The notes under the pieces were generated by a model. It saw only the letters and a list, made by a program, of their open reading frames with translations, did no database searches and was not told the DNA's origin. Of a DNA stretch of 64,000 nt, positions 10,914 through 19,170 are shown in pieces; positions within the stretch are counted from its first letter, which is position 1, and every line of letters begins with the position of its first letter. Made by a program: the position numbers and the translations under genes. Source of the stretch: Comamonas thiooxydans (GTDB lineage Bacteria > Pseudomonadota > Gammaproteobacteria > Burkholderiales > Burkholderiaceae_C); the NCBI RefSeq assembly GCF_000964545.1, contig NZ_BBVD01000016.1, positions 24,463 through 88,462 on the forward strand, given 5' to 3'.

Positions 10914-10954
10914 CAATCAAACCAGCTACCGTCCACGAAAGTGGGTCAACTCCA

Positions 10955-11702
10955 GTTTTGCGCATCGTCACCGAGCCCTTCATCAGGATCTTGCTTGCTT
11001 CAAACCAGCGGCTGGGATCATTGCTCTGATTTGCAGCTTGCGCTTGGTCTTGCAATATGCCTTCTGTGAATTTGTACGAAGTACTAGGGCAGCCTTGGCG
11101 ATAGAACTTGTAGACTGCTGCACAAGAAAGCAGCAGGCTAGGGTTAATGCGTGGGTCAGATTGAGATGGAAAAACCGGGGGGCTAGTGGGTCACTTCTGG
11201 GTGGAAATCAACAGGCATGGTCCAAAGGTGGGAAAGTTTGCTGACCAGCCTGATGGTGAGAGCTGGCTATCGTTGAACACGCATCTGCGATGCGTTGGCC
11301 GGTGGTGCTTGAGTTGATCCCCTGGTCGCAACTGACTTTGAGTTCAAGTTGTCAATGCAATACATGGGCTGAGCATCTCGGCGGGCGCTTGGAGGCGCAC
11401 GAAAGCGTCGATGCTCGGGAATTTTGGTGGTCGTCGGGCGTGTCGCCGCGATGGCGGATATCGACTGTGGTGCGGTAGTTATAGTGGGTTGCATATACCA
11501 CTAGGCTCAGTCATGAACTTCCTTTCATATGCTTTTCATGTGCAATGTCGTATGGGAAGCGAGAACTCTTAGTTTGTGGTTTTCTGGCTGCAAGTCGATG
11601 CCACATAGAACTGCCCGTCTAAGCCCGGATGCAGTTGCGCCTTGGATGACCTACTGCCTGTTAGGATGTGTGCACTTTACGTATTAGAAGGTCGCAACTC
11701 AG
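10955..11702. other. gene-poor stretch holding a possible IS-interrupted reading frame
   Basis: About 750 bp of lower GC than its surroundings with no recognisable gene. Removing the IS and one GTTT copy joins a minus-strand frame from about 11185 down to 10955 to a short tail ending at TAA 9599-9601 (MRKT joins ENGWRALSAS). It has no good start codon, so it may be a decayed gene. The rest (11250-11700) shows nothing I can name. Confidence 0.4.
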
Positions 11703-12320
11703 ATGGCAAAAAGGCAGAAGGCGAGTTCTACAAACACCAATGAAACCCGAGAGAACCTTCTTCGGCTTGCAGCTCGTACGTTTAGCATGCAAGGTTATTC
11801 TGCTACCACTATGCGCATCATCGCGGAGCAAGCGGGGATAGAGGCTGCCAGTATCTACTACCACTTTCCCTCGAAGGAGGACTTGGTGGAAGAAGTGATG
11901 GAGCAGGGGGCAGGTCGGATTGTTCAGGAACTGATAGCGCATGTGGAGGCTATGGGGCCTGATGCAACCGCCGAGCAGCGTTTCCGTGCAGCAGTTTTCG
12001 GCCAAATGTCTGGCTTGGTCAAGCACGGTGATTTTGCGTTGGCACACGGCAGACTACTGGGGCAACTTCCTGAAGCAGTTCGCGAGCGGCAGGTGAAGCG
12101 GCGCGAACGTCACCAAAAGCTATGGAATGACCTGTTGGAAGAGCTACGCACCGAGGGGCGGTTGCGCGACGACGTTGACATTCATTTGGCGCGCATCTCC
12201 ATACTTGGCAGCATTAACTCCGTTCAGTCATGGTTCGATCCCCGGAAGGGCAGGCTGGAAAAAGTAGCAGAGCAGCTCTGCGATATTTTTTTTGCAGGAG
12301 TGAGTCCGCCGGGCGCTTGA
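11703..12320 (+). CDS. TetR/AcrR-family transcriptional regulator
   Basis: A 205-residue repressor-type protein. The TetR DNA-binding domain covers about residues 14-62 (ETRENLLRLAARTFSMQGYSA, then TMRIIAEQAGIEAASIYYHF and PSKEDLVEEVM). The C-terminal ligand domain is divergent, with a Trp near the end (VQSWFDPRKGRLEKVAEQL). It lies directly upstream of, and co-directional with, the CitE-MaoC-dehydrogenase operon. A palindromic sequence in the gap (12448-12466) is a candidate binding site. Its codon use is less GC-rich than the operon it precedes. The ligand cannot be predicted; an acyl-CoA is plausible from context. Confidence 0.88.
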   Translation: MAKRQKASSTNTNETRENLLRLAARTFSMQGYSATTMRIIAEQAGIEAASIYYHFPSKEDLVEEVMEQGAGRIVQELIAHVEAMGPDATAEQRFRAAVFGQMSGLVKHGDFALAHGRLLGQLPEAVRERQVKRRERHQKLWNDLLEELRTEGRLRDDVDIHLARISILGSINSVQSWFDPRKGRLEKVAEQLCDIFFAGVSPPGA

Positions 12321-12350
12321 TCCTATCTTTGTACTAAGTGCCTCTTCTGA

Positions 12351-12396
12351 TGGCGCATTTGCTTCACGATGTAAGCAGATGCGCCATTAGTTTTTT
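12351..12396 (+). terminator. rho-independent terminator after the TetR gene
   Basis: A 14-bp stem with one mismatch (TGGCGCATTTGCTT pairs with AAGCAGATGCGCCA), then TTAGTTTTTT. It separates TetR transcription from the operon that follows. Confidence 0.85.
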
Positions 12397-12428
12397 CAGG
12401 CCTGTTGAGTGTAAACCCTTATGGTGCC

Positions 12429-12441
12429 GACAATTGTTGTC
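12429..12441. promoter_or_regulatory. short palindrome upstream of the CitE operon
   Basis: GACAA-TTG-TTGTC, with perfect 5-bp arms, 7 bases before the larger operator-like repeat. It may be part of a compound operator. Confidence 0.35.
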
Positions 12442-12447
12442 CGTCAG

Positions 12448-12466
12448 ACTAACTATCAGTTGTTAG
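12448..12466. promoter_or_regulatory. candidate TetR operator, copy 1
   Basis: ACTAACTATCAGTTGTTAG is an imperfect palindrome (ACTAACT against AACAACT on the other strand). It lies about 50 bases before the first operon gene. A near-identical 19-mer occurs at 52543-52561. Position and symmetry suit a TetR operator; binding is inferred. Confidence 0.5.
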
Positions 12467-12514
12467 GTAAATGCCTGACTCTTGATTGACCCAACTCCAC
12501 AGACCGAGATGCTC

Positions 12515-13402
12515 ATGACGACGCAGTTGAAACCCATCCGCTCCTTTCTTTTCGTCCCCGGCAACAAGGAATCCATGCTCGACAAGGCGGCCAACGCCAA
12601 GGCCGATGCGCTGATCCTCGACCTGGAAGACAGCGTGCCGCCGGCGGAGAAGGTCGCCGCGCGTGCCCTGGTGGCCCGCAAGATTCCCGAGCTGATCGCC
12701 CAGGGCCAGCGCATCTGGGTGCGCGTCAACCGCACGGCGCACATCTACGATCTGGACGACATCCTCGCCGTGGTGCAGCCCGGCGTGGAGGGCATCTACA
12801 TCTCCAAGCCCTGGGGCCCCGAGGACGTGCACATGGCTTCGTGCATGATTGCCGAGGCCGAGACGCGCGCCAACCTGCCGCTGGGCTCCATCGGCCTGAT
12901 CCCGCTGCTGGAGACTGCCCGCTCCATGCAGCTGTGCTACGAGATCGCGCAGATCCCGCGCGTCACCGGCATCGTCGGCGCCACGGCTAAGAACGCCGAC
13001 GTGGGCCGTGCGCTGAAGTACGTGTGGACGGCCGAGGGCCGCGAATCCGAGTACATGAAGTCTCGCGTGGTCATGGCCGCGCGCGCCGCCGGCAAGCAGC
13101 CCATTGGCGGCATCTGGCAGCAGATCAAGGACTTGGAAGGCCTGGCTAAGGCCTCGGCCTTCGACCGCCAGCTGGGCTTCTCCGGCGAGCTGGCCCTGCA
13201 CCCCATGCAGGTGGAAACCATCAATCGCACCTACACGCCGACGGCCGAGGAGGTCGCGTTCTACCAGGGAATGATCGATGCACTCGAGGCCGCCCAGGCC
13301 CAGGGCCGTGCCTCGGTGATGTACGACGGCGAGCACATCGACATCGCCCACGTCAAGACCGCGCACGACGTGATCGCGCTCGCCAATTCGCTCAATAGCT
13401 GA
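12515..13402 (+). CDS. HpcH/HpaI-CitE family lyase (citramalyl/malyl-CoA lyase-like)
   Basis: A 295-residue TIM-barrel protein of the citrate lyase beta / malyl-CoA lyase family. It shows RSFLFVPGNKESMLDKA at the start, the metal-site LDLEDSVPPAEK, substrate Arg in VRVNRTA, and GLIPLLETARSM with the metal-binding Glu. The tail has GFSGELALHPMQVETIN, where the CitE family coordinates CoA. Members cleave malyl-, 3-methylmalyl- or citramalyl-CoA. Two ATGs (12509, 12515) are possible; I chose the second, with CCGAGA upstream. It heads an operon with a MaoC hydratase, acyl-CoA dehydrogenase and CoA-transferases, which supports a role after hydration of an unsaturated dicarboxyl-CoA. Confidence 0.85.
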   Translation: MTTQLKPIRSFLFVPGNKESMLDKAANAKADALILDLEDSVPPAEKVAARALVARKIPELIAQGQRIWVRVNRTAHIYDLDDILAVVQPGVEGIYISKPWGPEDVHMASCMIAEAETRANLPLGSIGLIPLLETARSMQLCYEIAQIPRVTGIVGATAKNADVGRALKYVWTAEGRESEYMKSRVVMAARAAGKQPIGGIWQQIKDLEGLAKASAFDRQLGFSGELALHPMQVETINRTYTPTAEEVAFYQGMIDALEAAQAQGRASVMYDGEHIDIAHVKTAHDVIALANSLNS

Positions 13403-13442
13403 CCCCCATAACCCCCCCCAGTACCCCTCAGGAGATATCCAA

Positions 13443-13904
13443 ATGGCAGGCCTTTACTTCGAAGAATTCAAGCCCGGCATGGTGATCGAGCACGCCATCC
13501 GCCGTACCGTGACCGAAACCGACAACATCCTGTTCTCGGCCATGACCTACAACTGTGCGCCGCTGCACATCGACGCCGAGTACAGTAAGAACACCATGTA
13601 CGGCCAGCGTCTGGTCAACAGCATGTTCCTGCTGGCGCTGGTGGCGGGCATCACGGTGTACGAGACCACGCTGGGCACCACCCTGGGAAATCTGGGGTTC
13701 GGCGAGATCGCCTTCCCCAAGCCCACCTTCCACGGCGACACCATCCGCGTGGAAACCGAGATCCTGGAAACCCGCCAGTCCAAGAGCCGTCCTGAAACCG
13801 GCATCGTCACCTTCAAGCATGTGGCCAAGAACCAGCGCGACGAGATCGTCTGCACGGCCGTGCGCACCGGCCTGATGATGCTCAAGCCCGCCGACAAGGC
13901 ATAA
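13443..13904 (+). CDS. MaoC-like hydratase (mesaconyl/itaconyl-CoA hydratase type)
   Basis: A 153-residue single hot-dog protein that would hydrate an enoyl-CoA. The region TVTETDNILFSAMTYNCAPLHIDAEYSKNT resembles the hydratase 2 motif, with the Asp/His pair replaced by an N/H arrangement as in mesaconyl-CoA hydratases. RBS CAGGAGAT is 6 bases from ATG. It lies 40 bases after the CitE-like gene and 10 bases before the dehydrogenase. Together they could dehydrogenate, hydrate and cleave a branched dicarboxyl-CoA. Confidence 0.85.
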   Translation: MAGLYFEEFKPGMVIEHAIRRTVTETDNILFSAMTYNCAPLHIDAEYSKNTMYGQRLVNSMFLLALVAGITVYETTLGTTLGNLGFGEIAFPKPTFHGDTIRVETEILETRQSKSRPETGIVTFKHVAKNQRDEIVCTAVRTGLMMLKPADKA

Positions 13905-13914
13905 GGAGCGCGCA

Positions 13915-15081
13915 ATGGACTACCAGCTCAGCGAAGACCAGCAGGCCATCGTCGATGCCGCAGAGAAGATCTGCGCCGACTTTCCGCTCGAATACTGGCG
14001 CAACAAGGACAAGAACCACGAGTTCCCGCACGAATTCTTCGAGGCCGTGGCCAGCGGTGGCTGGCTGGGTATCTGCATGCCCGAGGACGTGGGTGGCGCC
14101 AACCTGGGCGTGACCGAGGCGGCCCTATTCATGCGCACCGTGGCCGAGTGCGGTGGCCAGGCGGCGGCGTCGACCATTCACATGAACATCTTCGGCCTGC
14201 AGCCGGTGGTCCACTTCGGCACCGACGAGCAGAAGAAGCGCTGGCTGCCGCCCTTTGCCCGCGGTGAGAACAAGGCCTGTTTCGCGGTGACCGAGCCCGA
14301 CACGGGCCTGGACACCACTAAGCTCAAGGTCACGGCCAAGAAGCAGGCCGACGGCAGTTACCTCCTGTCGGGCAAGAAGGTCTTCATCTCCACCGCGCAG
14401 GTGGCCGACCACATGCTGATCCTGGCGCGCACCACGCCGATCGAAGAGGTCAAGAAGCACAGCGAAGGCTTGAGCCTGTTCTACACCAAGCTCGACCGCA
14501 AGTACGTCGACATCCGCGAGATCGACAAGCTGGGCCGTGCGGCGGTGGACACCAACGAGATGTTCATCGACAACCTGCCGGTGCCGGCCGACGCGCTGAT
14601 CGGAGAGGAGGGCAAGGGCCTGTCGTACATCTTCCACGGCATGAACGCCGAGCGTGTGCTGGTGGCGGTGGAGCAGGTGGGCATCGGCCGCGCCGTGCTT
14701 AAGCTCGCCACCCAGTATGCCAAGGAGCGCATCGTGTTCGGCCGCCCGATCGGCAAGAACCAGGGCGTGCAGCACCCGCTGGCGCGTTCCTGGGCCGAGC
14801 TGGAAGCGGCCAACCACATGATCTTTGCGGCGGCCAGCCTGTACGACAAAGGGCTGCCGTGCGGGTCGGAGGCCAATGCGGCCAAGCTGCTGGCGTCAGA
14901 AGCGTGCATGAACGCCTGCCAGACCTCCATCCTCACGCACGGCGGCTTCGGCTACGCGAAGGAATACCACGTGGAGCGCTTCATGCGCGAAGCCTGGATC
15001 GGCTACATCGCGCCGGTCACGCCGCAGCTCATCCTGTCGAACATCGCCGAGCGCAAGCTGGGGTTGCCCAAGTCGTATTGA
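13915..15081 (+). CDS. acyl-CoA dehydrogenase
   Basis: An FAD-dependent alpha,beta-dehydrogenase of 388 residues. It has the N-terminal helical domain, CFAVTEPDTGLDTTKLKVTA (FAD/substrate strand), ERIVFGRPIGKNQGVQHPLA and GGFGYAKEYHVERFMRE. The usual YEGT catalytic-Glu segment is replaced by GYIAPVTPQL, so the base is not at the short-chain position. It resembles the dehydrogenase at 62650-63816 closely. ETF would accept its electrons (etfB starts at the window end). In context it may oxidise a branched or dicarboxylic acyl-CoA. Confidence 0.92.
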   Translation: MDYQLSEDQQAIVDAAEKICADFPLEYWRNKDKNHEFPHEFFEAVASGGWLGICMPEDVGGANLGVTEAALFMRTVAECGGQAAASTIHMNIFGLQPVVHFGTDEQKKRWLPPFARGENKACFAVTEPDTGLDTTKLKVTAKKQADGSYLLSGKKVFISTAQVADHMLILARTTPIEEVKKHSEGLSLFYTKLDRKYVDIREIDKLGRAAVDTNEMFIDNLPVPADALIGEEGKGLSYIFHGMNAERVLVAVEQVGIGRAVLKLATQYAKERIVFGRPIGKNQGVQHPLARSWAELEAANHMIFAAASLYDKGLPCGSEANAAKLLASEACMNACQTSILTHGGFGYAKEYHVERFMREAWIGYIAPVTPQLILSNIAERKLGLPKSY

Positions 15082-15095
15082 TTGGTTTCAAAAAT

Positions 15096-15178
15096 AGAGC
15101 AGCCAGCGCTTGCTCATCAATGGTTCTGTATGGCTTTCAGCAGAAAACTGATGTGAAGAAAGCGCTGGCAGCTCATGA
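15096..15178. repeat. dispersed intergenic palindromic repeat, copy 3
   Basis: AGCAGCCAGCGCTTG at about 15099-15113 and AAGCGCTGGCAGCTC at about 15160-15174 are complementary arms with a loop of about 45 bases. The element fills the gap between the dehydrogenase and the first CaiB/BaiF gene and includes the flanking CAAAAAT run typical of the family. Confidence 0.7.
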
Positions 15179-15205
15179 ATAAGTAGTTAAGAGCAGGAGA
15201 CAAGC

Positions 15206-16450
15206 ATGTCCGCGACCAAGCCCCTGGAAGGCATCCGCGTTCTCGACCTGACCGTTGCGCTGGCGGGGCCGTATGGCTCGCTGCTGCTGGGCGGCCTGGG
15301 CGCCGAGGTGATCCGCATCGAATCGCCCGGCGGCGGCGACATTGCGCGCAACAACCCGCCCTATGTCAACCATGAAGGCATCCACTTCGGTGTACGCCAG
15401 TCTGATGATGTGTCGCTGTCCATCCTCAACCGCGCACGCAACAAGAAAAGCATCACGCTGGATCTGAAGTCCGAGCAAGGCAGGGCGCTGTTCATGCGCC
15501 TGGCGCAGGAATGCGATGTCGTGATCGAAAATGCCAGCGAGGGCGCGACAAAGCGCCTGGGCGTGGACTACGAAAGCGTGCGGCAGGCCAACCCAAAGAT
15601 TGTCTACGCCTCGGTCAAGGCTTTCGGAGAGCCCAGCCCGTACCCCAACCTCAAGGGTATGGACATCATCGTGCAGGCTCTGTCGGGCATCATGGACGTG
15701 ACCGGCTTCGCCGACGGCCCGCCTACACGCCTGGGCCTGCCGCTGGCCGACCTGATCGCGCCCATGTTCGCCGTCAACGGCATTCTTGCGGCGCTCATCC
15801 ACCGGGGCCGCACCGGCGTGGGCCAGCATGTGCAGGTCTCCATGCTCGACTGCCTGGCCTCGCTGGTGGCCGAGGAGCATTTCGACGTCTATCTGAAGGA
15901 GGGCTATCCCAAGCGTTCGGGCAACTTTCTGGAGCGGCTCACCCCCTTTGGTGTGTACGAGACGCAGGACAGTTACGTGGCATTGGTTGCCTTTCAGCCC
16001 GAGTGGTTCAGGAATCTTGCCGAGGCCATGGGACGTCCCGAGCTGGCGCAGGACCCGCGCTTTGCCGTGCTGGGGCCGCGTACCAAGAACTCCGCTGAGA
16101 TCAATGCCATCATCCGCGAATGGATGCACGCGCGCACCAGCGCTGAGATCATTCGTGAACTGCAGGAAAAACGCGGCGTGCCCTGCGCCGAAGTGCGCAG
16201 TCCCCAACAGATGCTCGCCGATCCTTATCTGCAGGCGCGCGGTGCGGTGGTGCCACTGGTCCATCCGGGGCTGGAAGCCAGCGGTACGGTAGCCATGGGC
16301 ATGGGGGTGCCGATACAGTTTTCCGAAACGCCCGCCAGCTTCGATCAGCCAGCGCAGGCACTGGGCGAAGCGAACGAGGCGATCTACTGTGACCTTCTCA
16401 AGCTGTCGGGCGCCGAACTCCAGCAATTGCGCGCGCAGAAGGTGATCTGA
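15206..16450 (+). CDS. CaiB/BaiF (class III) CoA-transferase
   Basis: A 414-residue class III CoA-transferase. The N-terminal GIRVLDLTVALAGPYGSLLL and GAEVIRIESPGGGD are family signatures. The catalytic Asp lies in KGMDIIVQALSG. HVQVSMLDCLASLVAEE and the C-terminal LGEANEAIYCDLL follow. It would move CoA from a donor such as succinyl-CoA to a carboxylate. RBS GCAGGAGA precedes ATG. It is 2 bases upstream of a second family member, so they may form a pair or act on successive substrates. Confidence 0.92.
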   Translation: MSATKPLEGIRVLDLTVALAGPYGSLLLGGLGAEVIRIESPGGGDIARNNPPYVNHEGIHFGVRQSDDVSLSILNRARNKKSITLDLKSEQGRALFMRLAQECDVVIENASEGATKRLGVDYESVRQANPKIVYASVKAFGEPSPYPNLKGMDIIVQALSGIMDVTGFADGPPTRLGLPLADLIAPMFAVNGILAALIHRGRTGVGQHVQVSMLDCLASLVAEEHFDVYLKEGYPKRSGNFLERLTPFGVYETQDSYVALVAFQPEWFRNLAEAMGRPELAQDPRFAVLGPRTKNSAEINAIIREWMHARTSAEIIRELQEKRGVPCAEVRSPQQMLADPYLQARGAVVPLVHPGLEASGTVAMGMGVPIQFSETPASFDQPAQALGEANEAIYCDLLKLSGAELQQLRAQKVI

Positions 16451-16452
16451 CC

Positions 16453-17631
16453 ATGTCTGTCGTGTCAACCCCTGCAACTGCACGTTCAGGCCCCCTCGCG
16501 GGCATCAAGGTGGTGGAGATCGCGGGCATAGGCCCCGGGCCGCTGGCCGCCATGTTCCTGGCCGACCTGGGGGCCACGGTGATCCGCGTGGACCGCAAGG
16601 AACCCTCGGGCCTGGGCGCGCCGCGTCCGGTGCAGTTCGACCTGGGCCTGCGCAACCGCAAGTCCATCCGCGTGGACTTGAAGGACCCCGCCGCCGTGGA
16701 GATGGTGATGGAGCTGATCGGCCAGGCCGACGCGCTGATCGAGGGCTTTCGCCCCGGCGTGATGGAGCGCCTGGGCCTCGGGCCGGAGGTCTGCCTGGCG
16801 CGCAATCCGCGCCTGGTCTATGGCCGTGTGACCGGCTGGGGGCAGGACGGGCCGCTGGCGCAGGTGGCGGGGCACGACCTCAACTACATCTCCATCACCG
16901 GCGCGCTGCACGTCATGGGCCGGGCGGGGCAGGCGCCTACGCCGCCGCTCAACGTGCTGGGCGACTATGCAGGCGGCTCGCTGTACCTGGCGTTCGGCCT
17001 GCTCGCGGGCATCCTGGAATCTTGCACTTCGGGCAAGGGCCAGGTGGTGGATGCCGCCATGGTGGACGGCGTGGCCTCCATCATGACCGTGACCCTGGGG
17101 TTGCATGCGGCAGGCATACTCAATAAGGAGCGCGGCACCAATCTGCTCGATACGGGCGCTCACTTCTACGAAGTCTATGAATGCGCGGACGGAAGATACG
17201 TCTCGGTGGCCCCGATTGAAGGCAAGTTCTACAAGCTGCTGCTCGAAAAGCTGGAGCTGCAGGATCATCCGCTGCTGCAGAGGCAGATGGACCGCACCGT
17301 CTGGCCTTCGGCCAAAGCCGTGCTGGCGGCCAAGCTCAAGGAACGCACGCGCGAAGAGTGGACCACCTTGCTGAGCCACCTGGACGTGTGCTTCGCTCCC
17401 GTGCTTGATTTCGAGGAGGCACCTCAGCACCCCCACGTCAAGGCACGGGGCACGTTGATCGATCTGGAAGGAGTTACGCACCCCGCGCCGGGGCCGCGCT
17501 TTTCCCGTACGCCTGCCGATCGCCCCGAGCCGCCCGCGCAACTCACCACAGACAACGCTGTCGCCGCGCTCGGGGGGTGGCTGGATGATGCGCGTATAGA
17601 GGCGCTACGAGCCCAAGGCACCTTCATCTAA
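16453..17631 (+). CDS. CaiB/BaiF protein, alpha-methylacyl-CoA racemase-like
   Basis: A 392-residue protein of the same fold but with racemase features: GRVTGWGQDGPLAQVAGHDLNYISITGAL contains the His-Asp (GHD) segment of alpha-methylacyl-CoA racemases, and NVLGDYAGGSLYLA the second acidic residue. Racemases invert the 2-methyl stereocentre so that dehydrogenases can act. A close paralogue lies at 48217-49392. The stop is 10 bases before the Bug gene. A CoA-transferase role remains possible. Confidence 0.85.
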   Translation: MSVVSTPATARSGPLAGIKVVEIAGIGPGPLAAMFLADLGATVIRVDRKEPSGLGAPRPVQFDLGLRNRKSIRVDLKDPAAVEMVMELIGQADALIEGFRPGVMERLGLGPEVCLARNPRLVYGRVTGWGQDGPLAQVAGHDLNYISITGALHVMGRAGQAPTPPLNVLGDYAGGSLYLAFGLLAGILESCTSGKGQVVDAAMVDGVASIMTVTLGLHAAGILNKERGTNLLDTGAHFYEVYECADGRYVSVAPIEGKFYKLLLEKLELQDHPLLQRQMDRTVWPSAKAVLAAKLKERTREEWTTLLSHLDVCFAPVLDFEEAPQHPHVKARGTLIDLEGVTHPAPGPRFSRTPADRPEPPAQLTTDNAVAALGGWLDDARIEALRAQGTFI

Positions 17632-17641
17632 GGAGACAACC

Positions 17642-18613
17642 ATGATGTACAGACGTACCTTCGCCATCGTTTTTGCGATATGGGCAATCGAGGCATTCGC
17701 GCCTGCATTTGCGGCGGACTTTCCCAACGGCAAGCCTATCCGCATCGTGGTCTCAACGGGCGTGGGCTCGGGGTCGGACCTCACCGCGCGGCAGATTGCC
17801 GTGGGCCTGGGCAAGGATTTGAATACAGCGGTCATTATCGAGAACAAGACGGGCGCCGGCGGCGTGATCGGTACCGACTACGTAGCCAAGGCCGCCCCCG
17901 ATGGCTACACGCTGCTAGGCACTTACGCGCAGCACTACACCAACCAGCTGGTGCAGAAAACGCCCTACGATGCGGTGAAAGACTTCGAGCCTATCGCTCG
18001 CATCGCCAACTCGGCGCTGGTGATCTCTGTGGCGTCAAATGCGCCGTATAAAACGCTCAAGGACGTGATCGAGGCCGCCAAGAAGCAGCCCGGCATCATT
18101 ACCTACGGCTCGTCGGGCAACGGCACAACCTCGCATATGGCGGCCGCGCTGTTCGAGCATATGGCGGGCGTCAAGCTCAACCACGTGCCCTACAAGGCAC
18201 CGGGCCAAGTGGCAATGGACGCGGCCGCGGGACAACTCGACTTGAGCTTCAACGGCATGTCCTCGGTGCTGCCGCTCATCAAAAGCGGGCGCCTGCGAGC
18301 GCTGGCCGTCACCACGGCGCAGCGCTCGCAAAGCCTGCCCGACGTGCCCTCCGTGGCGGAATTGGGTTACCCAGGTTACGAGGCCGCATCGCCCATCTGG
18401 ATTTTCGCGCCGCGCGGCACTCCCCAGGCGATCGTGAACAAGCTGTCGGAATCCGTGGTGCGTCAGGCGAAATCGCAGGGCTTCAAGGATCTGTGCATGA
18501 ACCAAGGCCTGGAAGTGGACATCCAGACCGCTGCCGTCGCCAAGGCCGCCGGCCCCGGTGAGCTGGAGAAATGGCGCAAGCTGATGAGCGTGGCCGGCGC
18601 GAAAGCAGAGTGA
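17642..18613 (+). CDS. Bug (TctC-type) periplasmic solute-binding protein
   Basis: A 323-residue exported protein with a signal peptide (MMYRRTFAIVFAIWAIEAFA, cleaved near AFAAD). Family motifs are PIRIVVSTGVGSGSDLTARQ, VIIENKTGAGGVIGTDYVAKA, PDGYTLL, ITYGSSGNGTTSH, LNHVPYK and LAVTTAQRS. Bug proteins bind carboxylates and present them to TctAB transporters, or act as sensors. No TctAB genes are in the window. It ends the CitE-to-Bug operon and resembles the Bug at 46578-47540. Confidence 0.92.
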   Translation: MMYRRTFAIVFAIWAIEAFAPAFAADFPNGKPIRIVVSTGVGSGSDLTARQIAVGLGKDLNTAVIIENKTGAGGVIGTDYVAKAAPDGYTLLGTYAQHYTNQLVQKTPYDAVKDFEPIARIANSALVISVASNAPYKTLKDVIEAAKKQPGIITYGSSGNGTTSHMAAALFEHMAGVKLNHVPYKAPGQVAMDAAAGQLDLSFNGMSSVLPLIKSGRLRALAVTTAQRSQSLPDVPSVAELGYPGYEAASPIWIFAPRGTPQAIVNKLSESVVRQAKSQGFKDLCMNQGLEVDIQTAAVAKAAGPGELEKWRKLMSVAGAKAE

Positions 18614-18651
18614 ACACCCCCTGAGCCGCCTAGCGCCTTCCCCTCGCTCTC

Positions 18652-18698
18652 GCAACGCAGCGCGTTGCAGGCGCTGGAGACGCCGCCAGTGCGGCGGC
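18652..18698. repeat. two adjacent hairpins in the Bug-SnoaL gap
   Basis: GCAACGC-AGC-GCGTTGC (18652-18668) is a perfect 7-bp stem. GCCGCC-AGTGC-GGCGGC (18682-18698) is a perfect 6-bp stem. No T tract follows. They may attenuate read-through or stabilise mRNA between the two operons. Confidence 0.5.
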
Positions 18699-18747
18699 CC
18701 TCGCCTGGGTAGCGGGCGGCGCAATGCATCGATGAAAGGCAGATGTG

Positions 18748-19167
18748 ATGATCGATATTCACGGCGCACAGGCCGCGCTCGACCAAGTGGTGGCCGATTG
18801 GAACCACGCGGGCAGCACCTGGAACGCGGCGGCCCTGGCCGCCACCTATACCGGGGATGGCCTGCTGTTCGGCGGCCGCCCCGGCCACTTCGTGGGGCGC
18901 GCGGCCATCGAGGGCTACTTCGCCTCGTACGACGGCGTGATTCTCGCGGGCGCCATGCGCATGTCCGGCACCGAACTGCGCGTGCTCGCTGAGGGCTGCG
19001 TGCTGGCCCAGGGCACCGTGGATTTCGCCTTCACGCTCGCGGGCGCCGAACAGACGCGCTCCACCCTGCGCGCCACGCTGGTGCTGCGGCGCGAGGCCGG
19101 GCGCTGGCTGATCGCCGACCACCATTTCTCCCCCACACCCGCCGCGCCTCCGCTGGGAAAGGACTGA
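18748..19167 (+). CDS. SnoaL/SgcJ-type NTF2-fold protein
   Basis: A 139-residue NTF2-like protein. QVVADWNHAGSTWNAAALAATY and GDGLLFGGRPGHFVGRAAIEGYF match the SgcJ/EcaC/SnoaL-like group, and ATLVLRREAGRWLIADHHFSP is the usual C-terminal strand pair. Members are small isomerases, hydratases or non-catalytic binding proteins. ATG 18748 has AAAGG upstream. It is 3 bases before the nitroreductase gene, in a four-gene group. The substrate is unknown. Confidence 0.8.
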   Translation: MIDIHGAQAALDQVVADWNHAGSTWNAAALAATYTGDGLLFGGRPGHFVGRAAIEGYFASYDGVILAGAMRMSGTELRVLAEGCVLAQGTVDFAFTLAGAEQTRSTLRATLVLRREAGRWLIADHHFSPTPAAPPLGKD

Positions 19168-19170
19168 ACC

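Larger units (their letters stand above)
9637..10954 (+). mobile_element. complete IS3-family insertion sequence
   Basis: A 1318-bp element. The left inverted repeat (9637-9660) reads TGGAGTTGA-TCC-...-CGTGGAC, and the right one (10931-10954) is its complement with TGGAGTTGACCC-...-CGTGGAC on the minus strand, 18 of 24 positions matching. Both ends are flanked by GTTT (9633-9636 and 10955-10958), a 4-bp target duplication. It carries orfA and orfB in overlapping -1 phase. Intact ends and a perfect duplication suggest recent insertion. Confidence 0.9.

Noticed and set aside
10834..11244. Plus-strand frame of 136 codons spanning the IS right end
   Set aside because: It runs through the right inverted repeat into flanking DNA and has no recognisable motif or RBS.
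11267..11494. Minus-strand frame of 75 codons before the TetR gene
   Set aside because: Low-complexity, no RBS, no recognised family and atypical codon use.
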